A stretch of 64,000 nucleotides of DNA from JAWSVE01 sp033852115. GTDB lineage: Bacteria; Pseudomonadota; Gammaproteobacteria; Pseudomonadales; Cellvibrionaceae. Shown piece by piece: positions 57,422 through 64,000 of the stretch. Position 1 is the first letter of the stretch, and the number at the start of each line of letters is the position of its first letter. A program made the position numbers and the translations under genes. The notes beneath the pieces are model-generated. The model was not told where the DNA came from. It saw nothing but the letters and a program-made list of their open reading frames with translations, and did not search any database. The stretch is from assembly GCA_033852115.1 (NCBI GenBank), contig JAWSVE010000001.1, positions 62,001 through 126,000 of the forward strand, given 5' to 3'.

Positions 57422-57441
57422 AATGTATAACTTATAAGGTT

Positions 57442-58860
57442 CTAGTACGCGTTGCTATGCCCCATAACAACTTGCCTAATGGTAAGAAAGATAATTCTCA
57501 AATCAAAACCGAGGTGCCATCCACGAATGTAATCCAAATCGTATTCAACACGCTTTTCCATTTTCTCAAGCGTATCTGTTTCGCCTCGCCAGCCGTTAAC
57601 CTGCGCCCATCCTGTAATACCTGGTTTCACTTTATGACGCAGCATGTATCCTTTAATCTGAGACCGGTAGGCTTCATTATGAGCAACGGCATGGGGTCTC
57701 GGACCGACAATTGACATGGTTCCACCCACAACCTGCAAAAATTGCGGCAACTCATCCAGCGAGGTGCGGCGTAAAAAACCACCGAATTTGGTAATACGTT
57801 GATCACCTTTAGTCGCCTGAACAACATTGTCACCATCTTCGCAAACCGTCATTGTGCGAAACTTTAGCACCTTCACGACTTCGCCATTAAGACCATATCG
57901 GCGCTGTTTAAAAAACACTGGGCCTGGAGAACTTAACTTTACGCCAATTGCAATAATAGACATCGGAATGGCAATCATCGCTAAAATAACAGAGCCAATA
58001 CAAATATCTTCAACTCGTTTTAATATTCCGTCTACGCCATAAAAAGGATTATCAACGACACTCATAACGGGAATATCGCCAATGTTGGACCATTGCGCAC
58101 GCAACAGATCGAACCCGCCAAAATCGTACGCTAAGTGGACGGATGCTGTAGTATCTGAGAGACGACTGACAAGTTCTGCAATTCGTGGTTCTGCTCGCGG
58201 TGGAAGCGCGATATATACATGGTCCACTTCGTTATTTCGCGCTGCCTCTACAAGCGCACTAAGATTACCTTTTAATCCGCCCAATCGAATACTGTTTGGA
58301 TCGAGCCGGTCCAACATCCGATCATCATAAAAACCTACCAACTCTAACCCCATCCAGGGTGAGTTTTTGATACTTTGCGCCAACTGCGCACCTAAAGCAG
58401 AAGCTCCAACAATCGCTGTCGTTCTTACATTATACCCTCGGCTATGCGCTTCTTGAGATAAAGCTTCGGCAATTACACGCCAGATTGAAAGGACGACTGG
58501 TGAAATAACCGCCCAAGTCATCATCACCCTACGCGAGTGCTCTTCTGATGTTTTGGAGGCAAAGGCGTAAAGAACTACAACAAGAAAAGCGGCGCCCCAG
58601 GCAAGCGCGACTCTTTGAACGAGTGTAAACATCTTTCCGCTAGGTGCTGCACGGTATAGACCAGAAATTTGAGCTGTTAAGTAAAATACGATGCCCGCAA
58701 TTACCGCACCCACCGTATATTCATTGCGCCACACTTCGGATTGAATGTAACACGCGAGCCAAAAACTAAAACCAATTATGGCCATATCTAGCAAGCGAGA
58801 AGCGAAATTCAGCTCTGCCTCGAAAGGCCGAATCATCGCTTTATCCTTTCCTCTTGTCAT
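57442..58860 (-). CDS. Undecaprenyl-phosphate sugar phosphotransferase (WcaJ-like)
   Basis: A 472-residue polyisoprenyl-phosphate hexose-1-phosphate transferase. Five N-terminal hydrophobic segments and a CoA-binding-like middle domain (TTAIVGASALGAQLA) precede the catalytic domain: SPGPVFFKQRRYGLNG, VLKFRTM, RRTSLDELPQFLQVVGG, IVGPRPHAV and PGITGWAQVNGWRGET. It starts repeat-unit assembly by transferring sugar-1-phosphate to undecaprenyl phosphate. AGGAG precedes the ATG. The sugar is probably glucose or galactose. Confidence 0.92.
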   Translation of the reverse strand: MTRGKDKAMIRPFEAELNFASRLLDMAIIGFSFWLACYIQSEVWRNEYTVGAVIAGIVFYLTAQISGLYRAAPSGKMFTLVQRVALAWGAAFLVVVLYAFASKTSEEHSRRVMMTWAVISPVVLSIWRVIAEALSQEAHSRGYNVRTTAIVGASALGAQLAQSIKNSPWMGLELVGFYDDRMLDRLDPNSIRLGGLKGNLSALVEAARNNEVDHVYIALPPRAEPRIAELVSRLSDTTASVHLAYDFGGFDLLRAQWSNIGDIPVMSVVDNPFYGVDGILKRVEDICIGSVILAMIAIPMSIIAIGVKLSSPGPVFFKQRRYGLNGEVVKVLKFRTMTVCEDGDNVVQATKGDQRITKFGGFLRRTSLDELPQFLQVVGGTMSIVGPRPHAVAHNEAYRSQIKGYMLRHKVKPGITGWAQVNGWRGETDTLEKMEKRVEYDLDYIRGWHLGFDLRIIFLTIRQVVMGHSNAY

Positions 58861-58900
58861 CTGATCTACTCCTATAGAACATTGACTATTAAATCACTGA

Positions 58901-59914
58901 CTATCTATTTACTTCTTTTCCAGGAGAGCCGACATCCTCTCTCGAACTCATTTCTCTTAAACTATTTGCTATATCTGCCAAGTGTTTTTCAATTGCACCT
59001 AGCGTGCTTTCTAGTTGATCATTCCTAACAGCTGATTCTTGGGGTGACCGCTGCAACTCAACAATATTGTTGTTGCCCTTCCTTGCTTCCTCTCTCGAAA
59101 GCCTAGGGGGTTGCGTATCCCAACCCAATTCGGTTTCAGCTTCAGAAACCTGCTTGGATGAGATCGCGTAGAAACCATCTGCATACCCGCAAGTTAGCGC
59201 GGTGTCTGCCAGAACATTGATGAGTCTAGGTAACCCATTCGTTAATTCGTAAATTTTCTTGACCGCATCTTGAGTGAAAATCTCTAGTTTTTGGCCCGCT
59301 TTTTTAACCCTAAATGAAACATACTCTTTAGTTTCATTGTAATCTAATGGTGTCAGATGAAAGCGCAGTTTTATCCGCTGATTCAACTGTTCCAGCGTAC
59401 CACTTTCTACAATCTGTTTTAGCTCTGGCTGGCCACATAAGATTATATTGATATTGGTCTTGGACTTAAGCAGGTCAATACCTGCCAAAAGCCTTAATTC
59501 TTCTAAAGTTTCGCGTGAAAAGCGCTGAGCCTCATCAATCACCAAAACAACATTTTTTTGAGAGTCCAGGATGTAGTCATTAATTAACTGAAATAGCTTG
59601 GGTTTAGGGACCTGCTCTCCCGAAACCAACCCCAATTGCTCGGCAATGACATAAAGAAGCTCATACGGAGATAACTGTGTCTGGTAAAGCGTAACAACTT
59701 CAGCACTCGCTGGCATAGTCTTAAGTAAATGCTGGAGCAATATTGTTTTACCTGAACCGATATCTCCAGTAAGTAGAGTAAATGTATCCTTGTTCCACAA
59801 CGCATAATTAAGATACGTGAACGCCTTTTTATGACCACGACTTAGGTACAAAAACTCTGAGTTAGGCGCGATCTCGAAGGGTTCGACTTCAAAACCAAAA
59901 TGCTCCAAATACAT
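58901..59914 (-). CDS. Exosortase-A/PEP-CTERM-associated secretion ATPase
   Basis: A 337-residue GspA/ExeA-like AAA+ ATPase: Walker A LTGDIGSGKTILLQHLL (about residue 52), Walker B NVVLVIDEAQRFS (about 126), sensor GLPRLINVLAD and a variable C-terminal coiled region. It matches the pepcterm ATPase group (TIGR03015). Such proteins occur next to Wzz/tyrosine-kinase genes in exosortase-linked polysaccharide loci. It may energise envelope assembly. Confidence 0.88.
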   Translation of the reverse strand: MYLEHFGFEVEPFEIAPNSEFLYLSRGHKKAFTYLNYALWNKDTFTLLTGDIGSGKTILLQHLLKTMPASAEVVTLYQTQLSPYELLYVIAEQLGLVSGEQVPKPKLFQLINDYILDSQKNVVLVIDEAQRFSRETLEELRLLAGIDLLKSKTNINIILCGQPELKQIVESGTLEQLNQRIKLRFHLTPLDYNETKEYVSFRVKKAGQKLEIFTQDAVKKIYELTNGLPRLINVLADTALTCGYADGFYAISSKQVSEAETELGWDTQPPRLSREEARKGNNNIVELQRSPQESAVRNDQLESTLGAIEKHLADIANSLREMSSREDVGSPGKEVNR

Positions 59915-59923
59915 GGCAATTCC

Positions 59924-61255
59924 CTAGTTACGAATTAATGGGGTATACACAAAACCAATTCTTCCACCCCTTTCGTCAAAATTGTTGTTCGCCGCTTCGC
60001 CTGAAGCATCTCGCGAATTCAACTCGATATAAGTTTCAAAATTTAAGGAAGCAAAATAGGTGAGCCTAAGCGCTAGCGACCCAGTATCCTGGGTCTGATC
60101 CGTAAGATTAAACTCATCCTCGCTATAGAAATAGCGCACCTGATAACCGAACGCTGACACACCACCGGTATTCGAAAAACGGTCAGAGAGTGAAAAATTA
60201 AAGAATGTCCGTTCTTCGTCAAACAGGCCTTGATTACCCTGAACGTCTTCATCACTTTTGATAGTTCGCGCACCGACATTTACATCCAATAGTAAATTTC
60301 GCTTCACATAGGTGTATCGAAAATTGAGTGCCTTTTCGACAACAATGCCATCTGAAAAACCGGCCTGATCATTCGCCGATACATTAACTAATGTATTATC
60401 AAGATCAACTGTTAGTGCATCCCCAAAGCCCTGGCTATATCCAGCAGTCAATGAGCTAAAGGAATTAATTTGACGAATGAGTGAAAAGCGAGCAGAAGAC
60501 TGGTAAGCATCATTTACGCCTCCGTCATTGAGAATCCTCTGCCTTCCATATTCAAGCACAAAATTAGTAATGCCTCCGCGCCCAGAGATGCCTACAAAAC
60601 CCTCTTCTTGCTTAAACTCCTGATCTGTATCTGAAAGCTCAGTATTTTGTTTTCTAGCATTGACCAGAAGCGACAGGTATGAATTGACTTGTCTCTCATA
60701 GCCCAAAGTGAAAATATCGAAGTCCCTCGACGTCACACCCTCTTTATCTCGAATACTGGAAAATCTGTACTCTGTGTTGATTCGAGACACAGGTGATATA
60801 AGAATGAAGTAGCTAGGCACAACACTAAATACGTTGATATCCCTGAGGTTATTAACTGTCTGGGCAGACTCCCGGTCCAGCGCCACCTGAAGATATGAAT
60901 CGAAAACCCCTAATCTAAAGTTAGTATCATCAGGTTGGTACACACCACTTAGATTCAGTGTTCGCTGATCATCAGAGGTAAGCTCATCTAGCGAATACCA
61001 ATTTCGAGCATAAGCCCCATCAATCGATGTAACGAACTCTACATTAGGGTCTGACTGAAAATTAAACTCGACGCCAGCAGTAGTGACCGTACCGCTTTCA
61101 GTTTCTTGCCCTCCTCCCAACACGGGAAGCTGGGCCAGGTTATCCGAATAGCCAACGCTTGAAAAAAAGCTATACCCATAACTCTGAGCTTTAGAATCCA
61201 ACGGGAAAACCAGTGTCAAGATAGCGACAACAACAACCGAAAAGCCCTTTATCAT
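59924..61255 (-). CDS. PEP-CTERM-locus outer-membrane beta-barrel protein (TIGR03016-like)
   Basis: A 443-residue exported protein with a signal peptide (ending DSKAQS) and alternating beta strands rich in aromatic residues and Tyr/Asp turns up to the C-terminus. It agrees with the TIGR03016-type outer-membrane protein found between the ATPase and the chain-length genes. The ATG at 61255 gives a signal peptide with a basic start; a TTG at 61273 is less likely. It may be the outer-membrane part of the export machinery. Confidence 0.82.
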   Translation of the reverse strand: MIKGFSVVVVAILTLVFPLDSKAQSYGYSFFSSVGYSDNLAQLPVLGGGQETESGTVTTAGVEFNFQSDPNVEFVTSIDGAYARNWYSLDELTSDDQRTLNLSGVYQPDDTNFRLGVFDSYLQVALDRESAQTVNNLRDINVFSVVPSYFILISPVSRINTEYRFSSIRDKEGVTSRDFDIFTLGYERQVNSYLSLLVNARKQNTELSDTDQEFKQEEGFVGISGRGGITNFVLEYGRQRILNDGGVNDAYQSSARFSLIRQINSFSSLTAGYSQGFGDALTVDLDNTLVNVSANDQAGFSDGIVVEKALNFRYTYVKRNLLLDVNVGARTIKSDEDVQGNQGLFDEERTFFNFSLSDRFSNTGGVSAFGYQVRYFYSEDEFNLTDQTQDTGSLALRLTYFASLNFETYIELNSRDASGEAANNNFDERGGRIGFVYTPLIRN

Positions 61256-61274
61256 TAGTCCTTCACCAACCAAA

Positions 61275-62135
61275 TCAGAATTGATTTAAAACCACACCTG
61301 CCAGCTTTTGCTTGCCAATAATTTGAGCAGCAGCCTTAATCTGATCAGTAGTGCATAGCCCGTATGGGATAACTAAAATTACTCTGTCACACAACTCCAA
61401 CAATATGCGCGCGTCTGCAGATTCATTAATACTAGGAGCGTCTATAATCGGGTATCGCTCTGGATACCGCTCAACCACCTCGCCGATAACACTTTTCATT
61501 TTTTCAGATGTAAAATATTCGGCTGAGTTTTCTTGCGACCTTCCACTTGGCATAAACCTTAGACGCGGCACACCCGTTTCATAGAGAATGTCAGCAACAT
61601 GGAGCTCTTCGCTTTCTAGACAATCCATCAAACCGGGCTTTTCATTATCCAGTTCAAACAAACCCGCTAATGACGGCGTATGGACATTCCCCTCTATCAG
61701 CAATGACGTTTTTCCTTCATCAAAAGCAAACGTCGCTGCCAAATTAGCGGAGACTAAACTGCTTCCTCCGCCTGATACAACCGATGTAACTAACGTCGTA
61801 AAATTACTGGACGCTGACGATGCAAGCAATTTTGTTCGCAAATTTCGGTAGATATTGAGAAGCTCTTTATCTTTCATACGAGGATAAATGAGCCGCTTTG
61901 CGGCCATCTCTTCTTCAGAAAGCAACAAGCGGTGAGACATGTTTTTAATTTGCGATTTTGCCGAAACGATATCTTTCATGCGTGCTTTAGAAACGGCTTT
62001 TGACGTTTCTTCGGAAACGGGCTGACTATCACTAGCGGCCAAATTATCTGCGGCTGCATGCTGGTCTACGCCACCCGATTCCTTCTGCGCATGCTCTCTT
62101 AACGCTTTAGAAAAAGCAGATTCTAGTTTACTCAT
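61275..62135 (-). CDS. CpsD/CapB-like tyrosine kinase homologue with degenerate P-loop
   Basis: A 286-residue BY-kinase-like ATPase. The fold is clear (LLNIYRNLRTKLL at 92-104; IIDAPS as Walker B near 231), but Walker A reads VVSGGGSSLVSAN (residues 119-131), lacking the nucleotide-binding Lys, and Walker A' reads LLIEGN (145-150) where Asp is usual. There is no C-terminal Tyr cluster. It is coupled (3 bp) to the Wzz-like gene and 19 bp before the beta-barrel gene. It may regulate chain length without acting as a kinase. Confidence 0.82.
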   Translation of the reverse strand: MSKLESAFSKALREHAQKESGGVDQHAAADNLAASDSQPVSEETSKAVSKARMKDIVSAKSQIKNMSHRLLLSEEEMAAKRLIYPRMKDKELLNIYRNLRTKLLASSASSNFTTLVTSVVSGGGSSLVSANLAATFAFDEGKTSLLIEGNVHTPSLAGLFELDNEKPGLMDCLESEELHVADILYETGVPRLRFMPSGRSQENSAEYFTSEKMKSVIGEVVERYPERYPIIDAPSINESADARILLELCDRVILVIPYGLCTTDQIKAAAQIIGKQKLAGVVLNQF

Positions 62136-62138
62136 AAC

Positions 62139-63674
62139 TTAACCCGCTATCCTCAACCATGCAGCGTACCCATACAGAGCCCAGCTTAATAAAATCACAA
62201 AAAGTATTATCGATTTTTTAAATGTATTTAGTGTGTATTCAGTTGGAGTGTTGACGTGATAAACGGACGCTAAAACTGGCAGCCCCATTCCTTCTGTAAT
62301 CAATTTTTCAGAACGAACTTTCTGATCTATCAAGGTAACGCCATAAATCAAACACAATGGGAGCATAAAACTCAAAATCGCGCCTGCAGCGAGAAAATGT
62401 GCAAATCGGATACCTTCCGGCGTCAAAGGCAGCGCAGCGTGCTCTTGAACTTTGAAAGTCATACCTTGATTTTCTTTGTCTATATTCATCGAAATGCGAG
62501 CATTTTCACGTTGGCGCAGCAATGACTGATACAGCTCCTGGTTTACTTGATAATCCCGCGTCAATTGAGCTAATTTTGCCTCTACATCGTTAATTCGGAT
62601 TATTCGTTCTTCTTCTACGGCTAATAGCTGCTTGGTTTCCTCAAGCCGAGCAGTTAACGACGCTAATTGCGTTTCCGCGGCCGACGCCTGGCTTCTTAAC
62701 TCTTGATATAGCAGACTGGTTGTAGCAGCTTGAGAAATACCCCGTTCTTTATCAGCCACACTTAAACCGGCATTTGACTCTTGTTCTTTAAGCAGCGCCG
62801 TCTCAATAGTTGCGATCTGAGTTTTGATTCTAACGATATCAGGGTATGTGTCTAAATAGCTCAGTCTCAGAGTGCTTAGTTGCTCTTCAAGCGCCGCAAG
62901 TCTTTCTCGGTATTGTCCTTCACGAGTTAAATTTTCAGTAATAGCAGCCTCACCAGAAAGTTGCTTCTGAAGAGTTTCTTTACGGATTTTCAGCTCCCGG
63001 ACTTCCAACTGCGTTGCCTCCATTCGCCGACGGAGTTCCATGATTCGGCCATTGACTTCATCTTGTGAGCCTGGGCGCGCATCTACATTCGCAGTGTGAA
63101 AATCTTTTAGGGCTTGTTCAGCAACCTGTAATTTTTCTTGGTACTCTTCGACCTGACCGTTAATAAAATCGTAGGCGTCCTGACTTTCTTTCTGCTTTGC
63201 TGAAATACTATGCTCGATGAAAACATCGGTTATCGCACTAGCCGTTTTGTAAGCAACCTCAGGGTCAGCATTTTTTACCGCAATACTTAATAAGTTTCGT
63301 CCAGCATTTCTGACCTCGACCATTTTGCCTACAGCAACAATTGCCTTTTCTTTCTCTAACTCAGTAGAGTTTTCAGTTACCCACCCTGACGTTACCAATG
63401 CTTCTTCCATCGCGCCTCTACTGGAGATAATTTGTCGGGCGATTCGAGCTCGATCAACCACGTCAGTGGTTACTGCCGTCCCCTCCATTAGCGGGCGCAG
63501 GATATTAAATTGATCAACAAGAATAGCGCTTGAAGAGGTGTAAGATTTTGGCCAAAACCAGCCCACACCTAAAAAAGCGAGACTAGTAATCAAATACAGT
63601 GCTGCAAATACGCGTCTCTTATCCCAGATTTCACGCCGTAGCAACGATAATATTTCAGAAATTTCAGCGTTCAT
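62139..63674 (-). CDS. Wzz-like polysaccharide chain-length determinant (PEP-CTERM type)
   Basis: A 511-residue polysaccharide co-polymerase. Membrane helices are at about residues 20-40 and 485-505, with another hydrophobic segment near 425-445. Between them is a Wzz N-domain (WPKSYTSSSAILVDQFNIL) and a long coiled coil (about 165-400). This is the TIGR03007 architecture. It sets chain length and works with the kinase-like protein encoded next. Confidence 0.9.
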   Translation of the reverse strand: MNAEISEILSLLRREIWDKRRVFAALYLITSLAFLGVGWFWPKSYTSSSAILVDQFNILRPLMEGTAVTTDVVDRARIARQIISSRGAMEEALVTSGWVTENSTELEKEKAIVAVGKMVEVRNAGRNLLSIAVKNADPEVAYKTASAITDVFIEHSISAKQKESQDAYDFINGQVEEYQEKLQVAEQALKDFHTANVDARPGSQDEVNGRIMELRRRMEATQLEVRELKIRKETLQKQLSGEAAITENLTREGQYRERLAALEEQLSTLRLSYLDTYPDIVRIKTQIATIETALLKEQESNAGLSVADKERGISQAATTSLLYQELRSQASAAETQLASLTARLEETKQLLAVEEERIIRINDVEAKLAQLTRDYQVNQELYQSLLRQRENARISMNIDKENQGMTFKVQEHAALPLTPEGIRFAHFLAAGAILSFMLPLCLIYGVTLIDQKVRSEKLITEGMGLPVLASVYHVNTPTEYTLNTFKKSIILFVILLSWALYGYAAWLRIAG

Positions 63675-63728
63675 TCAAAGATGTACCTGCTTGATCGAAT
63701 TTATTGGAGCGTGACGACAAAACTTAGA

Positions 63729-64000
63729 TTAAAAGAGGCGCTCAGGAATAGTCAGGACATCACCAGGCTCCACGGCATAATTTGTATCCATTTTCCCGGA
63801 CTTCAGAATATCAGCAACCTTCACCGAGATCGCTTGGACCCCTTCTTCCGTTTGCCGATACAGCTTGGCACTGTTGCCTGAAGCAAAATCGTTCAGACCT
63901 CCAGCCTCCAACACCAAATCCAATACCGTCATCCCCTGCCGAAACCGAAAAGAGGAAGGAGTATTAACTGCACCAGAAACCCGTACTCGAGACAGAAACT
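63729..64000 (-). CDS. Polysaccharide export protein, Wza-like (5' partial)
   Basis: The frame runs to the right edge, so only the C-terminal ~90 residues are seen. They are an SLBB-like soluble domain: VRVSGAVNTPSSFRFRQGMT, VLDLVLEAGGLNDFASGN, YAVEPGDVLTIPERLF. This is the typical end of a Wza/exosortase-locus export protein. It forms the outer-membrane channel for the polymer and is followed by the Wzz-like gene, as is usual. Confidence 0.88.
   Translation of the reverse strand, partial: FLSRVRVSGAVNTPSSFRFRQGMTVLDLVLEAGGLNDFASGNSAKLYRQTEEGVQAISVKVADILKSGKMDTNYAVEPGDVLTIPERLF

Overview
This 64 kb window looks like the chromosome of a marine-type gammaproteobacterium with roughly 45-50% G+C. 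The evidence is the housekeeping gene order (yciO - PHP/RNase AM - VC0807-like membrane protein - YciI, with scpA-scpB-rluB), a RecB-like helicase/nuclease pair of gammaproteobacterial type, an NfuA of E. coli architecture, a CpxRA-like two-component system and a Gram-negative Wzx/Wzy-type exopolysaccharide locus. I place it near Cellvibrionales/Pseudomonadales only by inference. I saw no rRNA, tRNA, insertion sequence, integrase or CRISPR array.

Region 1 (1-22.7 kb) is mostly core genome. It holds a RecB-family nuclease plus UvrD/AddA-like helicase pair, DAHP synthase, a CpxR/CpxA-like system, a diguanylate cyclase behind a good sigma-54 promoter match, rluB-scpB-scpA, yciO, a PHP exoribonuclease, small membrane and stress genes, pdxJ, a CBS protein, a SpoU-family RNA methyltransferase, a cold-shock gene with a hairpin-rich leader, an MgtC-like protein and nfuA.

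Region 2 (22.85-34.4 kb) is the most novel part: two divergent operons around a ~490 bp intergenic region that look like an uncharacterised small-molecule pathway. The leftward operon encodes a 2OG-Fe(II) oxygenase-like protein, an RraA-family lyase, a cyanophycin-synthetase-like ATP-grasp ligase, a second ATP-grasp ligase and an Ldh2-family oxidoreductase that has lost the family's usual catalytic Ser-His and His. The rightward operon encodes a stand-alone carrier protein, an acyl-CoA-dehydrogenase-like flavoenzyme with its base in the isovaleryl-CoA-dehydrogenase position, a stand-alone adenylation domain, a metal-dependent amidohydrolase, a GNAT-like protein and a third ATP-grasp ligase. 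Carrier protein, dehydrogenase and adenylation enzyme are the same set used to oxidise carrier-bound amino acids (as in pyrrole-2-carboxyl formation). The second ATP-grasp gene is out of frame at a run of seven G close to its start codon: phase variation, programmed -1 frameshifting or a sequencing error.

Region 3 (34.5-39.8 kb) encodes envelope proteins: a VanZ-like membrane protein with an extra beta-rich domain, a ten-repeat beta-propeller lipoprotein, and a secreted beta-helix protein with a (Pro-Thr-Asp)n tail encoded by a 9-bp tandem repeat.

Region 4 (40.0-64.0 kb, mostly minus strand) is an exopolysaccharide locus of the exosortase-A/PEP-CTERM-associated type. It has a Wza-like export protein (cut by the window edge), Wzz-like chain-length protein, a degenerate BY-kinase-like ATPase, outer-membrane beta-barrel, secretion-type ATPase, WcaJ-like initiating transferase, WecG-family and three GT4 glycosyltransferases, flippase, polymerase/ligase, two polysaccharide deacetylases, a heparinase II/III-family lyase and three sulfotransferases. 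wecB-wecC, read in the opposite direction, would supply UDP-ManNAcA. Together they predict a sulfated, partly de-N-acetylated, uronic-acid-containing polysaccharide resembling a glycosaminoglycan. No exosortase and no PEP-CTERM substrate is visible in the window.
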